Assembly (NCBI GenBank): GCA_028023455.1 | Contig: JAQFVV010013073.1 | Location: forward strand, 62,001-126,000 | Source of the DNA: Epiperipatus broadwayi | Lineage: Eukaryota; Onychophora; Udeonychophora; Euonychophora; Peripatidae | Direction of reading: 5' to 3' | Length of the DNA stretch: 64,000 bases | Shown: one piece after another, positions 25,318-37,331 of the stretch | Layout of the letters: each line of letters begins with the position of its first letter | Position numbering within the stretch: position 1 is the stretch's first letter | Made by a program: the position numbers and the translations under genes | The notes under the pieces: generated by a model | Seen by the model: only the letters and a program-made list of their open reading frames with translations | Databases searched by the model: none | What the model was told of the DNA's origin: nothing

Positions 25318-25470
25318 GTTGCTGGTTAAGCATGAAATACATATATTGGTAATTATTTATCTTTTCAACATGTGTATAATCAGGTGGGTCAGCAATATGA
25401 GATGGCATGGAAAGTTGAGGGTCGTGTGAAAGTCTGAGTTCGAATCCCTTATGTATTACATTATATATGT
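25318..25470 (+). repeat. Family B repeat (3' half)
   Basis: Opens in the core (GGTTAAGCATGAAATACATA) and has the family B continuation TTATCTTTTCAACATGTGTA, GGGTCGTGTGAAAGTCTGAG and TTCGAATCCCTTATGTATTA. The GAGTTCGAATCCC end matches a pol III B-box consensus well. Confidence 0.65.
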
Positions 25471-26209
25471 GCAGTTATATAAAAGCCTGTATAGTGTATT
25501 GAATTAAAATCATTTTAAGTACATTATTATAATGTTTTGCCAAAACTTATTTGAACCCATCTCTATTAAATGAGGAACCCATTCCACCACATCTCTTTGG
25601 GGATTAATTTTATTAGCTTAGTGTATACAATAATTTGAATTTAGACATCCAAATGCAGTGAAACAAATGATCCATCATTTTAAATCCAGATAAAAATAAA
25701 TAATATGTACGGTGGAATGATAATCTTAGGAATTTATTATCTAAAGTACATGTAAACTATATCACAGATTTTATAACTTAAAACATTACCCAACTTTCAT
25801 TCGAAATTTATATATACACGTATATATTTCAATACAGTGAGGAAAAATGATACCCATATAAATATTGTCTGCATATATATATGTGTGTGTGCGTGAGTGT
25901 AAAGAAAGAGGGTTGTTTCTCAGTAAATATGATATATATTTTTTTCTGTTGCTTATTAGATGTCATATATAATAGAATGGGGGAAAAGGTTTATATAGAT
26001 ATAAAATTTTAATATCATTGCAAATATATATGCATTGTTTAAAACCTGATTTCAATATTTTATATTAATGTTTCATAACAATCTTCACTTTAATTTCACA
26101 AATAATAAAACATAGGTAAAAAGATTTTAAAATCTTGCCTTAAGATTTTATAAATCTTATTTAATCTCACTAGTTACTGAAAAAATATATATGCCATTTG
26201 TTTTATACA
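25471..26209. other. AT-rich sequence, no gene seen
   Basis: Nothing recognised. Confidence 0.35.
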
Positions 26210-26715
26210 GATTTTATACTATTTAAAACATTTCTATTATTGTTGCAATATAATGTAATTACTCTTGTACTTATACTATAGCAATCATTATATTGAAGAA
26301 ATATGTGATGAAATATAATGTACCTACCTCTGCACTACTACACTGGTGTCATTGTGCATACAGTTGTGATGTTTCTTAAACTGCTACTCCTGCCCTTCTA
26401 CTATCACTGCCAATACTGCTACTCCTGAATTTCTACTATCATTATGATAATGTTGTACACCTATGTGTGTGCAAATTAATATAGATACTTCAGCTCTTTT
26501 GTTACATTTGAGTACATGCTGTTTGTATGTGTAATACAATATAATGTAGCTAATACACTTCTACTATTGATATCACATGTTCTGCAATACAACATAGCTC
26601 CCCTGCATATTTACTATCATCATGCTCATGCTGTGTATCTATTATTCACATATATGATGCTGTGTAAAATAATTAATTCCACACTTGTGCTATCATTGTC
26701 ATCATATTGTTCACA
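26210..26715. repeat. Degenerate minisatellite
   Basis: Loosely repeated modules: AATATAATGTA followed by a CTACT/CTGCTACTCCTG-type stretch, then TTCTACTATCATT and CATGTTGTACAC-like segments. At least six diverged occurrences start near 26237, 26310, 26380, 26415, 26530 and 26585. Unit length is variable (about 35-100 bp) and no frame is conserved. Confidence 0.5.
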
Positions 26716-29300
26716 TTGTGCAAAATTTTAAATTCAATTGTGGTCATAATGTTATACAATATAAAATAGTGACATCTTAAAATTTTTTATTTTTGTCAGT
26801 GATTCATAAGACTTCTAATTCACTTATTTTCTTTCGTTATTTACAACAATAAATATTCCACAATGACAAGAACAAAACAAAATTAAACAAAATATAATAA
26901 ACTATAATACAAAGATAAAAATTGCAGTGAGCTAAAATTTAAACTGACATCCATAATTATCCTGATGAAGCATTAGCCTTGATATTAGAGTTTTCAGTTT
27001 TCACTTAATCCAATAAAAAGATCAGCAAACAAAATATATAGTTCTATATTTAAAGTATAAAAAGTATATCCAAGTGAAGAGATATTGGATTAAAACTGTG
27101 ATTTGTCACTGATATCTAGATGATAGCTTGAAAGATGATGAAATAAAGAAAATTACATTTTTATGATACTAATTCCAAAACTAAAATGTTCAGATCAAAG
27201 AGGACATAATATGACATCTAATTGTATTCACAATTTGTATAAGGGAATTTTGGACAGATTCCCATCAGTAAATATATCATGTACATCCTTCAATTTGGGC
27301 ATTATATTTATAAATTAGCTAACTATTAACTATATAAATTATGTTTTATATATAGCTCAACCACATAAGTAAGATATTTTTAAATATTATTTCTGAAATA
27401 GACACATTATAACTATATTTTAGTAAGATCAAATGTAATTGGATTTATTATTATTTATGGAATATAAAAAAATTCTTAAGATTTTTATATGAGTCCATTT
27501 TTACATGTTATTTTTTATACACCAATTTTTTAGGCTGTTTAAAAAAATTTCTTAACAAATTATCCAAAAAACATCGATTTGAAGTAAGCCATGGTGATAA
27601 AACTATGCTAAAATTAGTAGTAAATTTTATCAGCCTAATAGCTTTTTATACACTTTCTAACAGGCAATTTGTACTTTAAAACTTGATAAATGCAAGTGTA
27701 ATATTGGAAAGTTAGAGTGAACTCAAGTGCATTATTTTCCATGTTAATATTTAACTCAACTTGTATAACCTCAATTTATTATTGTCACATATTGGGAGTC
27801 AACTTCCAAAAAAAAAAATACACTGATTTAAAAATTATTTTAGATGTAATATAAGATTAATGAAGAAAAATTAATGAACTATAATTCTGGTTACTCCTTA
27901 ATAGCATAATTTTAGATTCATATATTGTTGCACAAAATTATATTTTTTTACAAAATGTTTCATGGTTGTTTAGATAGAAAGTTAAGCATTTAAGTGGAAT
28001 TAGTTACAAGGATTCAGCTTTAAAAAAGATTTTAAAACTTTTTCTTTCATAATATTATTATGAGAATTTTATATTTATCAGAAAATATATTAGTGAAGCC
28101 AAGGCACAAGAATATATATTTCTTTTTTCCAAAAATTACTGATAAATATACTAATTAAAATGAATGAAAGAATTAAAGGAAGCAATTCTGTAAAATTTTG
28201 TTGTCATTAGAATGTATTTAAAAACATTCAAATTTTTTTATTAAAAAGCATTTTGTCAAAAAGGCCAATCAGTAGTTTTCTGCATTTAAGAGTTTTAGAG
28301 AGTTTTTTGAAGAATATTTGTTTGAGACATAATCACAAACTGAGGATAAATCAACGAAGATAGTACTGTATTAGTTTTTAGTTTATTTTGAAATCTCATT
28401 TTCATTGTAATTTAAAATATAACTTATTCCTGGTGGCTTGGTCCTTATTTAAATCTAATCTAATATTTCTCTACTATTGGCAAATTGTTTGTTAAAATTA
28501 TTAAGTTATTATGCTAATTTTTTTTTGAATGAGAATTGATGTTGATATTTATTCTCTCAGTGTAATGATCTCTCAATATAATTTCGTGAAATTATATCTG
28601 AAACACTTCTCTTGAAATACAAACTAAACTGCCATAATATTTTCTTTACAAAATTAACTATAATAAGCATCGGGGCAATTTTAGTAGAAGACTGGCTTAT
28701 TTGTTAGATATGACTATCTTTTACTGAATGATTAGTTTTTTATATTCGAAAATTTGTGAAAAAATACTAGTAAAAAGAATTTTTTTCACCATAGTTCATA
28801 TAATTATTGCAAAACTTTTTTTTTTTTTTTTGCAGTTGGAATGGCATACTCGTTAATGTGTGTGTGTGTGTGTGTAAAATGAATTTTAAAAAAGTCTTGA
28901 ATAATAGTCCCTTTCCCCCTTAATAAATGTCTTATCATATAAATTTAGATTTTAATTTATTGTACTGTATAAAAAAGATTGCAGAATTAAAATAAATAAA
29001 AAATCAAATGTTTTTATTAAAATTTCATTTTCCTTTTTATATAAAATGTTTATACATGTCAATTTAATTAAAACTTTTTTAAATATAGAAAGAAACCCCA
29101 TAAGTAAAAAATACGGGGAGATTTAAACTTTGTGATCACATTCACCTGTAAAAAGTTTCAACATTTCGACTATTTTAGTTAATGACTACTCATTTGTGTG
29201 CAGTTTTCCACATCTTTCAATAAAATGAAATGACCGCATTGCCCAATTATCATTACCTGCTTAGCAGAAATGCATGATGGGAATCTGTTAAACTCTTGGG
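26716..29300. other. AT-rich sequence, no gene seen
   Basis: Long A/T-rich stretch with homopolymers and a (TG)n run near 28858-28875. No gene supported. Confidence 0.4.
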
Positions 29301-30640
29301 TATCACTTTATATATATATATGCATCTATACAGTATAGATGTATCAAATAGCGCAGCCAGGATAGATACAGGCGATGCGCTGGCAGCGCGCACCAGAACT
29401 GAGAAGCGCCATTAGTATAATGATATCAAAAAAATGTTTCCAAATTGCAGCTAAGAATCATTTATACACAAATCAATAATGTTTACTATATCCTTTCTTA
29501 AAATTGCAATATATATATTTAAAAATACAGTGTATTTTATTATATTCGAAATTTTATTTCTGTGTTCTTCTTGAATATATACAAGCTATAATTAAATTTT
29601 AATAAAGAGTACGTTTTCTAGGTTAGATGGTGGCACTAAGAAAATTTGTCACTTTTTAGCCCGCTTCACATAGCTGGATCACTAGATTATGACAGTCTCA
29701 TACGAGATTTCACAGCAATAAAAGTAAAATTTTAAATAAATATTTTGTTTCCAAGTATAAAAAATGTTAGCTATGTAAGTATTTTTTAAAACGTATTTAT
29801 ATTAATGAAAAATTTAAAAAACACACGCCCACTTTATGAACTATTATCTACAAATATTAATAAAATGCATCGATTTCCTTGCATTTCTCTCAACCCCCTC
29901 TCCTCTCCCATAGTCCCCTGTCACCGGTAAGTGGAGTCAACATTACTTCGCCCCAGGCGTCAAATAGAATTGCTGCGGCATTAGATGTATAGTATAGAAT
30001 ATAAATTGTAAAATAATTTTTAATTTGAATATCTTTTAATAATAATTAAAAAAATAAGTTCTAAATATTTTTTGTACAATTTTAATAAGTTTGCATTTGT
30101 TTATGCAATACTCAAATTTGTAAAGGTAACGGATATTTTTTAGAAACATTTATAATTTATGAATAGACGGTTTAAATATATGCAAAATTTATTAATTGTA
30201 GTCTGGCTTATTTTATTGCAATTTTTTTATTATTATTTTCAATCCATTAAGATTACATTTATGTACTATTTCTAATGAAAACATGAGCAGACATTTAATT
30301 CCACAGATGATAGGGCGGCTCGTGAAGTTCTCTAACTGCTTTTAATTCCACTTTTGTCTTGTCAATAATGGATGAGGAGGTTCATGGGAAACTTAGTGTT
30401 GTCCAATGGCGTTGAGCCACCTCTTGTAAGTTTATGACATGTTATTATCTATGGTTGATCAATACGGAGAGCTATATAAACATGGTCATATGAAAGGAGA
30501 GGACATGTTCGAGAGTGTCCTGAATAGCTTGCATATTGATTAGAATGACAATTGGAGCTGATAACAATGCATCCACTCTAAACCTTGAATCACGTGATTA
30601 TCCCAATTTTAACCTAATTTAACCTATGGCTCTAATCACT
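29301..30640. other. Scattered higher-GC blocks, unidentified
   Basis: Three less AT-rich patches: about 29350-29410 (containing GATGCGCTGGCAGCGCGCAC), about 29880-29985 (CCCCCTCTCCTCTCCCATAG, then GTCACCGGTAAGTGGAGTCA) and about 30310-30600 (GGGCGGCTCGTGAAG; a TATATAAA at 30473-30480). I find no open frame with domain content. They could be a relic of an unknown element or a host promoter or first exon; neither is supported beyond composition. Confidence 0.3.
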
Positions 30641-31306
30641 TAAATTATTCACAATATATAGAATTCATTTTAAACAATAGAATAATTCAGTTAATTGCTA
30701 TGCAAGATAGAAGTTTTCAAACAATTTCTATAGAGAAATAACATTGTTTAAATATATATTTTTGTTTCTTAACAGATGGTTTATTTTTTCAAATAGAAAA
30801 TATTTCAATAATATATTGTAGAAATATTCACTTAATTATATTGCTATATTATTTAAAAATTAAATTTTACGACATGTTTTATTTGATATACTTTAGTAAA
30901 AATAAATGATGATGCGTGTGTGTGCAAATAAGCACCAGTTAAATATAAAATTCCTTTAAATAGCTTTATTATAGAGCAAAGCTCCAGATCATCCATAGAT
31001 GAATAATAAAAAACTCATTACCCATATGACTTGCTAATCGGAAGTTGGTGAAAGTTATAAGTCTCCCATTCCTTTTTTTATTAATGTTCTAACTAAAAAT
31101 AGCTAGTAACCTACTTACCAACCAATCTCATTTCAAACTGGATTGATTCGAAGATCCAGCCACCTAAAAAAAAAACTCTTGAGCCTGTTTGGAATGTAAA
31201 ATAAATTTTACGTTTTCCTGCCTATATTTGAACTTCATATTATAATAATGTCGAACGGGCATGCAAATACAATACACTATCAAGACTTCTGAATGCACAT
31301 CTTTAC
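30641..31306. other. AT-rich sequence, no gene seen
   Basis: Nothing recognised. Confidence 0.35.
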
Positions 31307-32540
31307 ATTGGTGAGTCAAAAATTATCTGAATTTTGTTTGTAGAATTAATTTTAATAAACTTTCAGAAATGATAGATACATCATTTTTCAACATAATCTC
31401 CTGGCTTTTCAATACATTGGTCATCTGTCAACAAGCTTTTATATTCCTTCTTTAAAAAATGTAGTCTTAAGAGTTATAAACCACAAATGTGCTATTGTCT
31501 TCACCTCTTCATTAGATGTGAATATTTGTTTTTATAGAGTTTCTATTAGGAGACCAAGCTGATGATAGTCCAATGAAGCAATATCAGGACTATAGGAGGA
31601 TATTCTAAGATTTCATAATAAAAATTTTGAAAGTGTCATAGTGTGGACAGTAATGTGTGAAGGTGCATTGGCATGCAGTGATACAAATGGATAGCAGTTC
31701 TCTACATTTTGTTTGACTTTTAGGTCTCATCTTTTTAATGAACATCTCACTGTAATGAGTAGTGATGGTTGTTTAATTGTTATCCACTAATGCTCTAATA
31801 TTAGCTCTTATGAATTCTAGAAAATTGTAAGCATCAATTTTCCTATTGATAGTTGACTTTTTATCCTTTTCTTGGTTGGAAATTGAGACTTTTTCCATTC
31901 CATACTCTGACATTTTTTCTCAGGCCCATAATGATGAATCCAAGTCTTATCAGAATATAGGTCCAGATTTTGTTTGCAGATGCCCAAACATTTCAGCTTG
32001 TGCTCTTCTGTGAGTTTTTTTTATTACTCACCTTGAAATAAACTTTTTAAAATCCAAGTCTGTCATGAATTATTGCATAGGTAGAATTATGGTTGATTTG
32101 CAAATAATTTTTGAAATAATCCACTGTCATTTGTTTAACCAACATAATCAGTTTATTAAACAGGCAAAACTCTCTATACAATAGGGCCACCCTGTGCCAT
32201 CCAGAGTAATCAATGGATGCAGAAGGTTTGTGCATAAAATTCCATCTAGTGCCTACTCATCATGTGCACATTCAAAATGATGGATGTAAATGGACATCCA
32301 TCTTTTTCTTTATGACTGCTACTTGTATGACTTTCCTTGAACATTTCAAGTCATTCAAACCCATCTCATCATAGCGAAACATTTTCTCCATGCTACACAT
32401 AAAGTTTTTGGTTAAATTTGCACTACAACTCATTCTTAGACCACAAAAAGATCATTACATACTACTCTTCTTATATGCAAATAGCATGTGGTGCAGCCAC
32501 TGTTTCTCCCACTGCAATTTTATTTGAAGTTACCTTATAA
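31307..32540 (-). pseudogene. Decayed mariner transposase
   Basis: Minus-strand translations in shifting frames follow a mariner transposase from N- to C-terminus. An N-terminal FEWFKMFKEGHTS lies near 32330, and VDYFKNYLQINHNSTYAIIH lies at about 32060-32125. WIHHYGPE-like and SMEWKKSQF remnants lie near 31880-31940. The second catalytic block reads LHANAPSHITVHTMT (31640-31685; HDNA has become HANA). YSPDIASLDYHQLG lies at 31554-31594, SNEEVKTIAHLW near 31500, and the C-terminal DQCIEKPGDYVEK at about 31390-31430. The sequence ATTGGTGAGTCAAAAATTAT at 31307 may be the terminal inverted repeat; I could not find its partner. Stops, frameshifts and the lost catalytic Asp make it inactive. A foldback-type fragment is inserted at 32161-32261. 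Confidence 0.85.
32161..32261 (+). repeat. Half-unit of the foldback-type repeat inside mariner
   Basis: AGGCAAAACTCTCTATACAA, then CAGAGTAATCAATGGATGCA, GAAGGTTTGTGCATAAAAT and ATCTAGTGCCTACTCATC match the left half of the element at 61079-61431 and stop where that one continues into its inner stem. Mariner coding homology is interrupted on both sides, so it is an insertion. Confidence 0.75.
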
Positions 32541-32990
32541 TTAAGCTATGCTACAAAATAATTACATTGTGGAAGTCTTATTCTCAAGAATCATGCTTAA
32601 ATGTTATGATATAACATCAAAATATAAAAATAATTTTATATTAATTTCCTGTATAAACACTTGAAAGTTTTTTGTATCCTCTACTTCACTGTGAGAATTC
32701 TATTTTTCTATTTACACTTTTACTTTTTGATAGCTATATAGTTACATTATCCAAATATTTATTACTTTTGTAATTTACTAATCTGAGAATTATCATTATT
32801 CACATCTTCATTGAACATAGTTTTCTATAGCAACAATTGTTTAATTATAAAGTAATGTGATGAAAGCTTTATGGGCAGGAAGTTAGCAAATATTTTTTTT
32901 ACAGCACACAAATGCATTTTCAGAATTTCATCTTACATACTTACATATAGATCCCATAGTGCAGAAATATGTATGTTGAAAGTGGTGAGG
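32541..32990. other. AT-rich sequence, no gene seen
   Basis: May hold the 5' end of the mariner, which I could not locate. Nothing else recognised. Confidence 0.35.
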
Positions 32991-33294
32991 AGAGATTAAA
33001 AGCAAAGTATATGCAATGAGAGAAAAAAAACAGGTATCATTGAATTAATTAAAATATTGAAATGCAACTGGGATAAATTAGGCATATTTCTAGAAAAAAT
33101 AATAATAGATAAATAAGTAAAATCATATGCTGAATCCCAAGAAACTGTAGAAAAGTTAGAAAGACATGTAAAATGAAGGCAATAATATTTGTTAGAAAGA
33201 TAGAAGAAAAGCATAAAAACTGGATTAAATGTTAAGAGATTTTTATCATGCAAGACATCAATAATGATTTTAAATGATGATGATGATGATGATT
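32991..33294 (+). pseudogene. RTE LINE 3' end with (ATG)n tail (copy 4)
   Basis: AAACAGGTATCATTGAATTA and ATTGAAATGCAACTGGGATA follow, with substitutions, the segment of RTE copy 2 that encodes the C-terminal TDLIEKIKRLKWSWTGHI. The match runs through the C-terminal region to a (ATG)n tail at 33274-33294. It is heavily decayed, with the rest of the element missing (5' truncation). Confidence 0.7.
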
Positions 33295-34339
33295 GCACTT
33301 CTTTATAATTATAGTTTTTAAGTAATATCTTCTAAATTTAAAAAAATGTTTGTACTTACATTAAAGTTATTTAATATGAACCAAAAATGTAGGTATTACT
33401 TAGTAGCAAACAGTATTGCATGTGATGCCACTTAAGAGTTAAGTGATTTACTAAAAGCAAAAGTTGCATTTAAAAATGAGAAATACTGATGGTTAATGCA
33501 TTCCAAAATATTTTTCATCAGTTAAAAATCTGGCCTGCATCTAAATTTTACAAACAGAAAAAAAAAGTATTTAATAAAGCAATAAACAACCATATAAACT
33601 TTTTCAGCTTACACATACCAATTAAACACATTTATTAACTTATAAAAAAGAAAATTAAAATACAGAAAAATATTTCCAAGTATTTGTTATTAGTTATTTA
33701 CAAGGCTTTTATTTTTCATAGTTAATTATTGTTATTGTTGTTAAATGCTTTAATTTGTATGACTATATCTTTATAGTTTTAAATAAATAGAGGCATAATG
33801 AAATATACATTATTTTACTATATTATTGCCCTTATATAAAAGTAGGTTCTATAATTTACTGTGTATTTATTCCAATCCAGATATATTAATATTATTTTTA
33901 TGAAAATTTGATGATAAGTCATTTCATGTTCATTCTTCAGCCATTTTTGTGGAATCAACCTATCTTAATAAAAGTCCCATATACATTTTATAAAATATAT
34001 AATATTCATCAAACATTAGTAGTAAATGAATAGAAAATATCCTTCACTACTTCTTGCTTTTTTAAGAGATTATAGGCCCGTAGCAAAAACTAAAAATCAT
34101 TTGACCACAATATGTGGATTTAAGACTTCATGAAAAAAATGGCTAATATAGAGTATGTATCATTTTCACTTTTAGCAAATATTTTAATACTAACAACTTT
34201 TTAGCACCAGGTGATTACCATATACATCTATATATTTAAGCTGATATTTACCTGATAGAGATGATGTAGATCATAAAACATTGTTTATAATTAATTTTTT
34301 AACTGAAACATGCAAGCTTATTATATGCCTGTGTCTATA
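33295..34339. other. AT-rich sequence, no gene seen
   Basis: Nothing recognised. Confidence 0.35.
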
Positions 34340-34705
34340 TGTGTAATATGCAGGTTATATGACACAAATTTTCACATGACCCACCACTCTCCACACTATC
34401 TCATAACACTGATACACTCTTACACATATATGTTGAAAAGATAAATAATCACCAATATATGTATTTCATGCTAAACCAGCAATCATCAGTTGGTCCAGAT
34501 TATTGTCTCCACACATATATGCTATAAGTGCTCAGATATATATTAAGATAGCCAAAACTCATATTTTAATGGACAGGTTTCAACCTACTCCACACTCCAA
34601 CTCTTCAACCATACATCCAAATGAAAATATAATGATAGAATGCTCAAAGGCCACCCCGAGGCTGAGATTCTTGTCACACCCATGTTGACCTAAGATCTAT
34701 CTGAC
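34340..34705 (-). repeat. Family B repeat, near full length
   Basis: Reads CACATGACCCACCACTCTCC, TATGTTGAAAAGATAAATAA, the core ATTTCATGCTAAACCAGCAA with CAGTTGGTCCAGATTATTGT, then AACTCTTCAACCATACATCC and, at the head end, CCCATGTTGACCTAAGATCT. It shows the family B head better than the other copies. Confidence 0.7.
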
Positions 34706-37064
34706 CCCTAGCCATTTAGTTTTTAAAATTTGGAAGATTATTTGCATTCCTGCTTTAATGAAGCAATATTTAAAATCAATCACAGATTGGCTTTAAAATT
34801 TTAATTCAGATTTTTATTTTATTTTATACTAAGCTGGTAAGTAGGATTCAAACTAAATGTAAAGTCAAATATTAAGAATTTATTTTTGAGATTAACGCAA
34901 TATAAGATATTAAAGAAAATTAAAAGAATATTGGATTAGATAATGGAGAAAGAATTAGAGATTTTTCTGTCAATCAGTTTAACCCACAATAATTAGTAAA
35001 AAATATAGCCATAAGAAGTCTAAATTTAAGTCAAAGTACAGACAATGAAAAAAATAACAAGTTTGATATGCTTGGTTTACAATCACAATATGTTCTGATT
35101 CAATTAATAAATAGCCTTGAATAATTCTAAAATCTTGCAGCTAACAGGCAATCACGAACTATTTAGAAGTAATAAATATAAAGAGTAAATTTCACATGTA
35201 GCTTTTTATTATTTAAGTGCTTTAATAACTACGAAGTTTAAAAGATATTATAAAGCATCATTAAACAATTAAAGAATATGGAGAAAAAAAATATTTTTTT
35301 CTATGAAATTTACTAATAAAAAATAAACTTAATTTTCTATTCGTACTTACCTTGGATATATTTACAAAACATTAAAGTAGAATCACTTCAAAATGATATA
35401 AACTTTTCTTTCCAATTACAATTTTCTATTAAGATGATTTCTATGATTTAAAACAAAACAGATCATAAATTAAAATGCCTTCAAAAATGTCCATGATATT
35501 GTGCATGTTATAAATATCTCTGAAGATTAGAAGGTCATTATTAACAAAGGTTAACAGCTTATACAGTTGTCTCTAAAAAAGGAAAAGACCATTAATGGAT
35601 GATTTCATTAAGAAGAATATGTACTTAACAAAAAAAATGAAATAAGGGCAAATGATGCACTCTATAATAGGTCATCAAAAGGTATCATTTTTCACAGGGT
35701 TTTTTTTTTTTGTAAGAAAGTTTGTAATCGAAATTAATAATTGCTTATGCCAAAGCATGAGTTTTTTCTAATAATGGAAATGTTTTATTATATCAAATAT
35801 AGATTAAGATCAGTTTGGAATTTTCCCTCAAATAAATGAGTTTCATTTGCTCAAATAGAACATTAGTTCTTTAATTAGTTTAAACTTGTGTGATTTTTTT
35901 TTACTTTTTTTAAAAATAAGTAGCAAATTTTATAATATAAATCTATTTTAATATTATTGGTTTTAAATTGTTAAGTGCTGAGTTTAATGATTTATAAAAA
36001 AATTTAAGATAAAATATAACATTGCTAAACAGTGATAATATATATTTTATATTAATTAAAATAAATTAAGATAGTTATTGAATATATAAATTTAAAGTGA
36101 ATTTTTTTTTTTACAACTTTTCAATATAAGTATAGTTCTATTTTATTTTATTTTTTTTGAAAAATTTAGTCCTAGGTATTATCTTAAAGTTTTATCAGTG
36201 AATATGGTTGGAAAATCACTTTCTCATCAACTATTGAAAAACTATAACTTGTATGTGGAGACAAGACTTTGCAAAATTAACTTTTTGCATTATTTGATTT
36301 TCCTGCATAAAACTGAAGAACTCTTTGATGTTTTTCAAAACTCCTCATAAAGATTTTAGTTATATTTTTATGCATTCTATTTAAAAAATTCTTAATTTTT
36401 TTATGTGTACTACATAGAGTGGGTTGTAAATATCACATATAAAATATTTAAGACCAGAAGATATGTTTTTATTGTTTTATATTTCCATTAAGTTTACATT
36501 TTTGAACTGGTAAAACAATATGAGGAAGTAAGGTAATAGTAATAGAAAGAGTATTATTTTTTTAAGAAAACTAGATAAATAAATAAAAATCATTAGCTTT
36601 AACAAAAGAATTGAGAGAATAAAATAGTAAGAGAAAGCTGATAGCCACATTAAAAATTTTAAATTTACAAAAAGAGTGAAATAGACTACAACAGAAGTTA
36701 TCCACAAGGAATAAAAGATTATAACATTTAGATTGTAGAAGAATTTTTATTATATCTTATTTATTCCAACAGAAATAAAATTGTATATTTTATTACTGAT
36801 TAAATACTTACTATTGGATTAGTATACCAATGGAATTATTAAATTAATATTTTTTTTAAGTTAATTTTGTTTATTTGGCTGATAGTATCTTTTGTGGGCT
36901 ACATAGTTTGTTTATAAAATAAAATCTATTCTTTACTTAGCCGACTAATTATATGTAAGATGTTTAATTCTTTTTTTTCCAATATTTTTATTTCATTTAA
37001 TCTATTATATTTTTTTTTAGCAAAGGGCATAATTTTATTTATTTTATATGTCATTAATTACCAA
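34706..37064. other. AT-rich sequence, no gene seen
   Basis: Nothing recognised. Confidence 0.4.
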
Positions 37065-37331
37065 ATGTTAGTACTGACAAGAAATGAAATGGCTGATTAT
37101 GTTAATTGTATGAGTACCTACTTCTATGGTAGCATTGTCCAAAAAATCAAATTGAAGTATAAAAGAAAATATCAAAATCCTAAGCCAGTAAATACTTCAT
37201 CCCTCATTAAGAAGATTGCTGCATTAAAGCAGAATGATGGTTATTCAAGGATCTCCATAAGGGTAGAATACTTTCACATTTGGTGTTGTAATAGTGGTTT
37301 AGTCTTGAAATTTAAATATTTTTACCACTGA
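37065..37331 (+). pseudogene. Possible HTH (DUF4817-like) transposase N-terminal fragment
   Basis: From the ATG at 37065 an 88-codon frame reads MLVLTRNEMADYVNCMSTYF, then YKRKYQNPKPVNTSSLIKKI at about residues 33-52 and ALKQNDGYSRI. The arrangement (start of a helix-turn-helix, a basic YKRKY-type helix, then a NTSSLIKKI recognition-helix-like stretch) resembles the HTH domain found at the start of some mariner-related transposases and in DUF4817 proteins. Upstream codons of the same frame are Phe/Ile-rich and look non-coding. No catalytic domain follows, so at best it is a fragment. It could also be a small host exon. Confidence 0.35.

Noticed and set aside
32047-32235. 62-codon minus-strand frame as a separate gene
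   Set aside because: It is a chimera of the inserted foldback half-unit and mariner transposase coding sequence.
32996-33298. 100-codon minus-strand frame
   Set aside because: It is antisense to the RTE 3' fragment ending in the (ATG)n tail.
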